Source of the DNA: Pycnopodia helianthoides
Lineage: Eukaryota; Echinodermata; Asteroidea; Forcipulatida; Asteriidae
Assembly: GCA_032158295.1 (NCBI GenBank)
Contig: CM063247.1
Span: 13,175,315 to 13,239,314, forward strand
Reading direction: 5' to 3'
DNA: 64,000 nucleotides
The position numbers and the translations under genes were made by a program. Position 1 is the first letter of the stretch; every line of letters starts with the position of its first letter. Below the pieces are notes generated by a model. It had not been told where the DNA came from, searched no databases, and saw only the letters and a program-made list of their open reading frames with translations. This document shows positions 50,301 to 62,300 of this stretch, piece after piece.

Positions 50301-53300
50301 ATAGAAGTACAGACTCAACTGTAGCAACGAACAGAATCTCTTGATGTCATCGTTGAGACCAGCCCTCCAAACTCGCCTCATGCCATGAAGGACCTTCCAT
50401 GCCAAAGCTCTCCTCACTCTTATCTCACTCTCAGTTGATCCTATGAGGATGCCAAGGTATTTAAACTTTTCAATGACCTCTAGGGGAGCGCCATGTCGGG
50501 TCTTGACGGTACTGTCTACTGAGTTAAATGTCATCACCTTTGTCTTCTTTGGGTTGAGCTGCAGGCCAACTCGGCTACACTGGAGCTCAACAGCTGCAAG
50601 CAGTTTTTGTGCCTGATCCACTGCGTCTGAGAGGAGACTGATGTCGTCAGCATAGTCAAGGTCTGTAATCACTACAGCTGGCACTCTCCTACTCCGGCGC
50701 CTGGCAAGCGTGAAGCCTAGCTCCCCCCTTCCATTGATAGCACACCTCAAAGCATAATCCAAGACGAGCACGAACACGAATGGTGCTAGTGTGTCCCCCT
50801 GCAGAACTCCAGCCGTGATTTCAAAGAGATCTGTGGTACCATCTGGGGTGACCGCTTTAGCCCACGTCTTGTTGTAACTTGCAATGATTGCCATGACTAC
50901 CTTCCCTGGAACACCATATGCTCGAGGGATCTCAATGAGCTTGCCTCGGTGTACAGTGTCAAAGGCTTTCTTGAAGTCGATTACACACGACATGTTCTTG
51001 TCCCGGACTCCTTCCAGTATTCGCCACAGGGCAAGGATCTGCCCAGTTGTGGTTCTCTTTGGACGGAAACCATTCTGCGAGTTTCTCAGAAGCGGATCAA
51101 GCACAGGGCGTATGCGATTTAGAATCATACGGTTGTATGTCTTCATGACAAGCGAGGACAGACTGATCCGCCTGTAGTTATCTGGTGTAGAGAGGTCACC
51201 CGATTTGGGTACTGGTATGATGTTAAAAGTAACCCACTAATCAGGTAGCTCTCCCAACTCGTAGGCTTTGTTAATGAGCGCCAGAACTTCGTCGTCGAGT
51301 GGGACATACTTGAGTAGCTCGGGTGTTACACCGTCCGCACCACAACTTTTCCCTGACTTGATGCTTGACTTGGCCTTCTGGTACTCCTTTAAGGAGAAGG
51401 GACTATCAAGTATGGGCAGGTTGCTGAACACTTGGACTACTTGTGTGTCCTCATCCACTATCTCGGGCGGGTTCCCTAGCAGCTTCTTAAAGTGTGCATG
51501 CCATAGCTGCACCCTCTCCTCAGCGCTTGAGGCCTTGAGCTTGGCAGCTTGGGATCTACATCTGCCAGAGATTTCATTGATCAGCTTCCAACTACTTGCA
51601 TGCTGCTGGGCTTCATGCGCGTTCTCGACCCCTTCTATCTTCTGGTCCAGCTCCTCTCTCTCGATAGTGGCGTAGATGCTGTATAGCTCCTGCTTCTCCA
51701 GCTTATACTTATCCCGTAGGAGCTGAGAATCTCTCTCTCTCTATTGTAGGCCTGATGTGCCTCGAGCATCCTCTGCCTTGCATCGTGAACTCTTGGGTCG
51801 TTGCAGCTCTCCTTCTTTTTCTTTCTCTTGACTTGCTTCAGACAGACTTCTGCAGCATCGTGGTTCGCAGACACAAAGTGCTTGTAGGGATCTGAGAGAT
51901 CGTCCTCGTCACTTTGTAGCACCTGGTACCTGTTCTTGACTTCAACAGCATAGCGAGTCTGTAGCTCCTTGTTTACTGCTAGCTCGCCCCACTCGTACCT
52001 GGGCTTCCAGCTACCCGTTTCTTTGGTGCTCTCAGGCTGAGTTGCACTGTCGCTGTTACCACCCTGTGATCCGAGTACAGGGACCCGAAGGAGCTGTAGG
52101 CTTTACAGTTGTTGACACTGTTCCTCCACTTCATACGCACAAGTACATAGTCCAGCTCGTGAGTAGTGTTCTGGGGTGACCTCCAGGTCCACATCTTGCC
52201 TCTCCTTTTCCGGAACAGTGTGTTGGTTGCTAGAAGCTGGTGTTCCTCCATGACTTCGAGAAGGCGCCTGCCATTGTCATTGGTCTCTGGACTGGCTGTG
52301 AACAATGCATCATCAGGCCGTAGCCTGGGAATTGAAGTCTCCAAGAACAGCCAGGAAGTCGTGTTGAGCGACTGACTCAAGTGCTTTTCCCAAGTTGCTG
52401 TAGAAGTTGATCTTGTTCTCATCAGCGTCACCTTCTGTTGGTGCGTACACTACGATGACGGTCAATGCTGGATTACCCTGGAATGATGCCTTGATAATCC
52501 TATTAGACACTCGCTCAACAGCCAACAGAAGTTTCTGTGCAGTCGTCCCGAGCACGAGACCCACTCCACCAGTTGCTGCACTGCTCGAGTTGCGCCATGC
52601 TGATGCAGTGTAAAGTGTCTGCCCCATCTCAGTCTTAATGGTGTTAATCTCATGCTTTCTCCCTTCCTTGTGGACGAGTCTATGCTCTTGCAAGCCACAG
52701 ACTTCAATCCCCCATTTCTTTACATTCCAAGCGAGCTCCTCAGTCTTCAGAACAGCCTCCCCCTTCGTCCACCACCTGCATCCAGAGATGAGTTGAGTGT
52801 TCTGATGTTGAATGTTGCAAGCCTGAGAGGTCGTTTACACTTCAAGATTTTGGCAACTGCTCCCCGTCTTCCTTCCGTTGGTACCCTTCCACAGGGTGGG
52901 TTTGGGGCAACAACTTCATCATCAGGCATTTCCTGTTGACGGGTCATAGCTGCCGAGCTCCTGGGGACTCCGGCCCCTGAAAGTATACGATTTGCGTTTC
53001 TTGTTTCCATCATTGTTTCCTTTCTTGGCTGAGTACTCAGGCTGGGACGCCACCCCTCTGACCTGAGGGTTTTGTGGTCAGAGACTTCCTTTTTCTAGGC
53101 AGATTGCCGACCTAGGCTGACGAGTTCTACCTACCCGGGTTTGTGATCGGAGTTTTACTTCTCCTAGGAGGGCTGCCCTCCAAGGCTAACGAGCCCCACC
53201 TTCCGGGAGCAATCTGGTTTTAAGGCACCATAAGTTCGCCTTAACACCTCTGCCCACAGTTCGCAGTAGGAGTTTGAATTAGGAGAGGCTATTTGAGACG

Positions 53301-56300
53301 CTGATCATATGGGACATTTCAATGGATGGGGAGTGGCTCAATCCTCCTCACCGCCCGATCATCCTAAAACCTTTTGATGCCCAAGTAACTTTATAACTAA
53401 GCAAACTAATTTATCAATTTAACCTAATTATATTTAACTATACTTTCATGAACTAAGCTTTGAAACGATATATGATCTGACTTTTTCGTACTAAGCTAAG
53501 TGTGACTTTTGAGGCCATTGTACAAATCGAATGGGATTTTTAACGAATGAAAAAAATATAGATATAAGGTGTTTGTGAACAAACAAACAAAAAGCTGTTC
53601 CGTTTTGTTTTATTTTAATTATACGCATGAACCAACTTTGACCTTTACTTCCGGTCCTAACAGGAAGCTCTAAAATGTAAAAAATTATATCTCCTGAACG
53701 ACATGTCATATCAGGTCGTTATGTTTGTGCTGTCTTGTAGTTTTTTAACATTTGTGAAATTTTATTTGAATCATTGACCCTAATTTGACATTTTCTTCCA
53801 GTCAAAACAGGAAGTTAAAAATCATGTTTCCTGAACAACGTACATGTCATACATTCATAAACTTTGTGCCGTCTTGTAGTTTATACCTCATTTGACATTT
53901 TATGAATACACATGAACCAACTTTGACCTTTCCTTCCGGTCCAAACAGGGAGTTCAAATTATAAAAACTTCCTGAACCACATGTCATAAATTCATATTTG
54001 TTCCGTTTGGTATCTTATCGCACATTTAAAAAAAATTACAAAAACGTGACCCCAATTTGACCTTTCTGCCGGTTCAAACAGGAAGTTCAAACTTTAAAAA
54101 TCACAAATATTTTATTAGGTAGGGTGAGGCTACGAGTTGGGGTCCTGTAGCTAGCACAAAACAATTTTGGTTACCAGAAATAGATTACCAGCCAAAATAC
54201 CATTTCACATGTACAGTTTGTTTCTGGTTTCTTGCTAAATGATGCTTAGGAGAAATATAATAAGCAATACTTTCTGCTAAAGCAGCTCTATGAAATTGAG
54301 CCTAGGTATAGAGTTATGAATTTAACGGTCATCAGAGGGTAACACTCTTAGTCTTATTGAACGTCATTATTCACACGATAACCACATATCAGCTTAGCAA
54401 TAACAATGCTATTATTATTTTTTTTTTCCACACACAGGTCAATTTAATAATGAATTTATATGTCCAACACTCCACTGTTCAGAGTTGGGTAATGTACTAT
54501 TCTGTGTATAGCCACGTTGATGTATCAAAGAGACGAGATTTATGAAGCACGCATATTTAAACGATACAATATTACGATTTTAATACAAGAAACCACATCT
54601 ACACCAACGACCAAAAGTAGTTATGCCAGTTACAACCAAAACGGTTGACTGCTTTCCAGGCCCATTATTTTGCTCTAAATGTGGCAGTTTGAAAACCTCA
54701 AGTTATCATGACAATGTAAGTGGTATTGCATTTGACAAGAAATAAGTTTTTTGTGCACCCAAAATCATTTTTGCACACAAAATAAAGTTGTTTCTTGAGC
54801 TCGAAATCATTTCATGCTTTTGAAAATGTCGCCTTGCACTCAAGAACTGAAGCAAAAGCACCGTGTCTTCGTGGGCTCAAAATTATTTTGTGTGCTCTGA
54901 ATCAAATTAGTGCTTTCAAAATCATTTCAGGCGCTCGAAATAATTGTGTGCACGCCAAATTATGTTGTGTGCTTGGAAACATTTTCCGGGCATGAAATGA
55001 TTTTGAGTGTACAAAATAATTTACTTTGAAAACACAAACTAACTTATTTAGAGTGCTCGAAATGATATCGAGCTCTGGTTTTTCTGATCAGCAAGGTTGT
55101 TGAAGTTGTACCCTGAAGCTGGGCAATTAACCATTGTTTGTTCGTTCTTCGGATGGAACGTAAAAACATAGGTCCCGTGGTTGTGCTATGCACGTAAAAG
55201 AACCCAGTTATATCGCTAAGAGAAGGGGTTTGCCCCATGTTTTGGGGGCAATGGCTGCTGAAAGCGCCACATCACTTTGTAAAAGTGCTACATAAATCGT
55301 TCTCATAATTCAAAAATTTCAAAAACCAGTATAAACAATGTTTCTCTTTGTTCAAGTGCCTTGAGTACCTTATCGGTAGATATGTGCACTATATAAGACT
55401 CCTGCTTTATTTATTGTTTATTCATGTACGGATTTAGTAATCGATCCCCGAGCGGTTCACTCCGAATGCATAAAAAGGTGCTGAGGCTGTTAACGGTTGG
55501 ATGGACAGAGTGGAATAGTTCAAATGAATGACAGTGGTGAGATATAAAGACATTCCCTCACCAAAAAAAAAAAAAACTAGAGCTTAAGTGTTTGTACGAA
55601 CAAACACCGTGGTGTTCGTCTATTAATGGGTTGTGTCAACGCCTGAGCTATTGCATTTAGTGCCATAACTGTTTTGTGGCGTGCCTAACAAGCTACATAC
55701 TTTAGCGAAAGTTTTAAAGGCCTGACGTTTGATTGTTAGCGAGGTTTGCATGGACGGCTGTTTTAGAGACTAACAAAGCTATTGCCAAAATCAGGTTGCG
55801 TGAACCTTGAACAGAGACTAGATTACAAAGCATGTTTGGACTTTGGAATATGCGTTCAAAATAGCGAAAAAGCCGCTCACAATGCAACTGGTATAAATCA
55901 CGCAATGTGTGTGTTTACGGTGCAGTTATTTTTCCGCGGTTTAACAGCGGGTCAATGCACACCCGATTTCAACCGGAAGTGAAGGTTAAAATATAGGTAA
56001 CATCTCTGTGGCAAAGTTTGAGAACGCTTATGGACCTACAACATGATGTAACATTTGTGAGTAGTGTGTGCGTAAAAAGTATGATTAATTCTTATAGTAT
56101 GAAATTTGAAATTTTCAACTTCCGGTTTGAACAGGAAGTCAAGGTCAAATGGTTTGATACTCTGTGTAGTAATTGTTACATTTTTCAAGACCTCTCCGAT
56201 GATGTATAGATTGAATTAATAGCTGAAGTACTTCTCGAGTTATGATTTTTTGACACCTGATGACGTCATTATGACGTCACAACTACCTGATGGGGGTTGT

Positions 56301-59300
56301 ATTACGGTCCTAACATGGTGTTAATTAGAAGTTGATTTGATATACAGAAATTATTGTTTTACAAGGAAAGTTTTTTTTTAAGAATTACACAAAAGGAAAC
56401 TGACCTTCCGGTACCACCGGAAGTAAAAGTCATGTGAATTTGGCGTTTACTTTTCAAATGTTGCCCATGTCGTGGTCTATCATATGACCAAATATAAGTA
56501 CTGTATCTATAATATTCAGAGACATACAGGCATTGGCGTGACGTAACTTTTTGAACTTAAATTGCTTGTAATTTGACACCCGATGACGTCATCATGACGC
56601 CACAACTTCTGTATCATCTGCTAGTTGCGATCTACCTACATGTAAAGTTTCAAGTTGATATAGGCCTCGCAACTATGCGTTTTTTGTGGACAAAGCCCAC
56701 CGAGAAGAAGAAAAACAAAACAAAACTAGAGATAAGAATTTGTTGATAACAAATTCGAGGTATTCGGTTATCAATGGGGTCAATGTTGTGTTAATGTGTA
56801 AACTATTTAATAAAATCGATGAAAAGATTGTTGACAGTTTTTTGAATTTCACAGAAAGTAAAGTGTAATATATTACATGTATACCTTTAGTTACACAGGA
56901 AATAAATAAATGCTGATGTTACTACTTAGCATGCATTTTCAAACAGAAGCTATGCCAATTGAGATCACACGCTTTGTAGCGTTTGTTTATTTTTTTGAAG
57001 ACCTCTTTGATGATGTATAGATTGTAAAAAAACAAAGCACGATCCATGAGTTATAATTTTTTCAATAATAAACTTTCTTTTAATTCAATTCAACACCTCG
57101 TGACGCCATTATCGTGTTATTAAAGCGGTGTGTTTTACTTGTGAAGAGCCAACTATGTGCGAAGTTTGAAGGTTTTGTGACATGTTATGTTGGTAATTTG
57201 ATTTGCTTGTAATTTGAAATTCAAAATTGTTCTATCCAGGATTCCAGTCACTAATGCAACATTTTTGTATTGATTAAGAAAGAGCACTAAAGACAATAAA
57301 ACACATGCTTACACAAGCTTTGCAATTCATGCTAACTTTATTAAGTCATACTTCCTTTAAAGTGTTGACAGGATTTGAAATAAAGTTGGATTAAGAAGTA
57401 AATAATTGTGAAAGTCTCCATTATTTAAGTATTACAGAGAATTTGCAAGTGTACGGATACGGATACAGATACAGATACGATAACTGGGATGCGCGTCAGA
57501 TTTTGTTTCGCAATCACAGAGTTATCATATGTGTCAGGTCTAGGCCAAAGTATAGATAACGTTGGCATAATATTTTGCGAGCAAAATAAATCCCAAAACA
57601 TTTTCTATATGTTCTTGTACATTGGAGAATTAGATGGAATAGTATTTTTTGTTAAACTGTTTGTTTTCAGAACTATACGTTACTCGCGTGTAAAGAAAGT
57701 TTCCAGTAAGCGTAGTAAAATAGAGACCCTGTTTAAACTACATTTTCTAATTTGTTTGCTTACAAACACGTCTCTATCTATCATGACACCTTTAAAAGCA
57801 ATACCAGGAAAAATGTTTTCAATCTAGGGGAAAATTCAACTGAAATCGACAAAATTGTTTCTGTTTTCTAAAACGTAAGTCTAAGAGAGGTTTCGCAATG
57901 CTACGGATACAAACACGTCAACACTTTGAGTGTTCACGTGACGCGTAAAAGCGGCTTCCCCGTTTCGCATGTGCGTTGAAAACAGATATGGGAGTTCATA
58001 CATGTACGTAAACAAGTCCAACGTGAACGAACAGGGTTAACGTAACTGTATCCAAATCTGTACGCATGCGAAACCTCTCTTGAGGTCCGCGTCCAATGTC
58101 AACGTGCATGTACAACAAAGAAGCCGCAACGGTTGCGCGTCACATGAACACAAAAAAGTGTTCACGCTCTGTATCCTTAAGTATCCGTAGCCTTGCAAAA
58201 CCTCTCTAATAATATACAAGAAAAAGCCACACCGTAATGATGCATGTATAGGCCTTTCACGATTTGGGATATTTAAGTGAAATGATTTAGGTGCAATTTC
58301 TACCTCTGTGATGATTACATTGGGCAAAAGTCAAATTAGAAAACTTGCTTTAACAATATGTCTTCTGTTGCTGCCACCATATGGAGCCTGGATTGGGGTA
58401 CTTGATGTGCTGTGATATATAACCCACAATCTAAAGAAGGGACATACAAATATTAAAAATTAAACAAAGTATGCGGGAGAATTAAATGAAATTAATAACC
58501 TTAAAGACATTCGTTCATATAAAAGCATTTAAGGTACATGTTAAGAATTATTTCCCAAAATGTCTCCACTGCAAAAGAGATTTTTAGGTTCATTTTATCT
58601 ATACAGACAGAGTGCCTTGAATTGAATGGAGAACAGCTTAAAAAACACTGTCAACTTTTGATTAGCTCATGCAAAAATTGTTTCCCTTGCAAATTAAGCT
58701 TGGTTTAATTTGAATTTTCAATGTACCTCTGAAGAATTGAATACTAAGGAGAACTGTGAGAAAACTTCATCATATCCGTAGGGTTGAAATTGTTTATGTA
58801 AAAAACAGAATTGTTTCAATGCCTTAATTTAATGTCGCTTACATACATGTAGGCAAACAACGTGACAGTCAACAAATCAATACTATCTATAGTCATTATC
58901 AGGCTCACATACGTGATCAAACAATCGTACTTTAAAAGACAAACGAACAAAAACACTTGGCAATTAATAGATACAGTTTATGAACATGACTGTGCACAAG
59001 ATGAGGAAAACATACCATTCTATTCAAACGATGTATTGAAAGAAAGCTTACCATTTTAATCACCGTGTCTGAAGGATGTACTCAGCGGGCCTAGAACACT
59101 TTACGCGGGCATGGTCTGGGCGATCAACGTGTCATCGGTCTCGGTGTTTGATGAAACGCAAACCATTGTCGATCTTTTTCACATTGAATTTTAGTCAGTT
59201 ATTAAAAGTCGTGCGAATCACTAAAGCAGGTCGACATCTCAGTGAAGCACCCTCTTCTACTCTTTGCTTATCATTTAGCCATCAGACGAGTAAAACGGAA

Positions 59301-62300
59301 ATAAATTCACGCTGAACTTCGAATGTGCTCAACGTCGTGTTGTTGATACAAAACGTAGTAATGTTCAATGAACTTTGACATGTCCAAACTTGTACACAAT
59401 GCATGGCCGACTGTTGCACTCGAGTCGTGATACCGCAATAGTACCATTGGTTGTGTGGTTCTGTGCATGTACTGCAGTTCTATTAATAGATAAAAGGCTG
59501 ACCACCACTCCGTACACTGGATTAGTGATACAGTGGTATGTCACATTGGCGTTAGGTATTGGCTTAGATTTCAACATTTTAACGCTCGTTTTCACCTAGA
59601 AATCTATCTTAAAATTGATTCAATTCCATGTATGAAATGATAAGTATCTATTATTTTAGGTTTCAAAGAAAAAAGAAGAATTGAAACTCCGTAGTTTTGT
59701 AAAAGTATGAAAATTTACATTTCAACTTCCGATTTGAACCGGAAGTTAAGGTCAAATGGGGTCAAGCTTTGTGTAGGGTTTGTTGAACATTTAACGACCT
59801 GTCCGATGATGTGTCGATTGTAAAAATCCAACATGCGGTTCACGAGTTATGATTTTTTACAAATATTAAACTTTGATTTATTGTTATTCAAAACCTGATG
59901 ACGTCATCATGACATCATCAAGTTTGTGTTGTCTTGATAATGAAGTTCAGATGTCTGATGACTTTCAATGTTCAATTCAATTTCGATCTTGAGTTATGCC
60001 GTAAATAAGCCCGAAAATGATGTTTTTCAAGAAAAAAACCCAAAGGCAAACTTCGACCAAGGGTAACGACCCGGAAGTAAAGGTCATACGATTTTGATGT
60101 TAACTTTTCAAAGATTGCCCGTGTCTAGATCTATCATATGCCCCAATATGAATACTGTGGCTATAATATTCAGAGACATACAGGCATTGGCATGACGTCA
60201 CTTTTTGAACTAAAATTGCTTGTAATTTGACACCCGATGACGTCATCATGACGCCACAACGTCTGTATCATTTGCTAGTTGCAGTCTATCTTCATGTAAA
60301 GTTTCAAATTGATATAGGCCTCGCAACTATGCGTTTTTTGTGGACAAAGCCCACTGAGAAGAAGAAAAACTTAAAAAAAACACGTTGGTGTTCGGCTATC
60401 AAAGGGGTCAGTGTTTAATTAAATCGATGAAAAGATTGTTGATAGCTTTCGAAATTTCACGGAAAGTACATTTATTACACAGGAAATAAATGCAAATATA
60501 TATAAAAAAATATAAAAAAAAATTAAAAAAAAAACGAACAAAAACGATGAGTTATTCGCGCTGTTGCACGAACACCTCAAAAAAAGAAAACGAACAAAAT
60601 CAATGAGTTGTTCGCGCTGTTGCATGAACACCTCAACTAGAGCTTAAGTGTTTGTACAAACAAACACTGAAGTGTTCGGCTATCAAAGGGGTCAGTGTTT
60701 AATTAAATCGATGAAAAGATTGTTGATAGCTTTTGAAATTTCACGGAAAGTACATTTATTACACAGGAAATAAATGCAAACGTTAATACCTAACTTCCGC
60801 TTTCAACCGGAAGTCAAGGTCAATTGAGTCCACACTCTGTGTAGCGTTTGATTATTTTTCGAAGACCTCTCCGATGATGTATAGATTGTAAAATTCCGAT
60901 GCACGGTTCATAAGTTATTAATTTTTCAAATATATTATTTTTTTTAAATTTAATTGAATACCTGATTACGTCATTATGACGTCAAGAAAGCGGTGTCTTC
61001 TACAATTGAAGAGCTAACTATGTGCGAAGTTTGAAGGTTGTGTGATCTTTGGAAGTGTGTCTTTTGTTATCTGACAAAAATGCTCACACTTGGATTGACT
61101 AACAGCTCATACAGCCTTGCTCTATGCATAGCCTATGCCAAATGGACTTTGCCCCCCTGTGATCAGTCGAGCAGAACACGCCACGGTACGCATAGCCTTC
61201 AATGCATGCGATGTGTAGGCGCACGTTCGTATGTCTACCTGTGTTCTTTCAGTTCCACTATCGTGCGTTGTCACGGTGGGTCAACTTAAACGTGCGCCTT
61301 TTTCGACCTTATGTAAAGGTCAAAATATTGTCATCTGTGTGCAGAAGTTTGAGCAGGCTTAACGTTCCACACCTTGATACAAAAAATAAACTAAAATAAT
61401 GGGTAGTTTTTGAGATACGAATTGTTGAAATTTTCAACTTCCGATTTGAACCGGAAGTTAAGGTCAAATGGGGTCAAGTTTTGTGTAGGGTTTGTTGAAC
61501 TTTCAACGACCTGTCCGATGATGTGTCGATTGTAAAAATCCAACATGCGGTTCACGAGTTATGATTTTTTACAAATATTAAACTTTGATTTATTGTTATT
61601 AAAAACCTGATGACGTCATCATGACATCATCAAGTTTGTGTAGTCTTGATATTGAGGTTCAAATGTCTGATGAGTTTCAATGTTCAATTCAATTTCAATC
61701 TTGAGTTATGCCGTAAATAAGCCCGAAAGTGATGTTTTTCAAGAAAAAAACCCAAAGGCAAACTTCGACCCAGGGTACCGACCCGGAAGTAAAGGTCATA
61801 CGATTTTGATGTTAACTTTTCAAAGATTGCCCATGTCTAGATCTATCATATGCCCAAATTTAATTACTGTAGCTAAAATATTCAGAGATATACAGGCATT
61901 GGCATGACGTCACTTTTTTAACCTAAATTTTGCTTGCACGAACACCTCAAAAAAAAAACGAACAAAAACAATGAGTTGTTCGCGCTGCTGCACGAACACC
62001 TCCAAAAAAAAACCGAACAAAAACAATGAGTTGTTCGCGCTGTTGCACGAAGACCTCAAAAAAAAAGAACAAAAACAATGAGGTGTTCGTGCTGTTGCAC
62101 GAACACCTCAAAAAACATTGAGTTGTTCGCGCTGTTGCACGAATATCTCAACAATGAGTTGTTTGCGCTGTTGCACGAACACCTCAACAAAGAGTTGTTC
62201 ACGGTATTGCAAAAACACCTCAAATATCCCACACAATAAAGACTTAAAGGTCAAAAAGGTTATTCGAGAAACGCCTAATTCGGGGAAAGGCGTATTCACA

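Larger units (their letters stand above)
49895..53375 (-). mobile_element. APE-type non-LTR retrotransposon (LINE), degenerate, in intron 1
   Basis: About 3.5 kb, GC-richer than its surroundings and in the same orientation as the host gene. In order on the minus strand: a 5' region without long ORF (53375-53014), an apurinic-type endonuclease, a linker, a reverse transcriptase and a C-terminal region, ending near 49895. The endonuclease start RLATFNIRTLNSS and the RT style (GKSCGADGVTPELL, YADD) resemble RTE-like elements often annotated as craniofacial development protein 2-like; the clade is not certain. Several frameshifts and an in-frame stop make it non-autonomous now. No target-site duplication or poly-A tail was clear. 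It has no evident function in the sialyltransferase gene. Confidence 0.88.

Noticed and set aside
57489..57827. 112-codon plus-strand open frame (MRVRFCFAITELSYVSG...)
   Set aside because: No recognisable domain, antisense inside intron 1, low-complexity AT-rich composition; length is compatible with chance.
58340..58431. Exon-like minus-strand stretch (acceptor CTTTAG, then a frame with WVIYHSTSSTPIQAPYGG) between coding exons 1 and 2
   Set aside because: No donor keeps the phase needed by exon 2, whereas exon 1 joins exon 2 directly in phase. Without RNA evidence it is not an exon.
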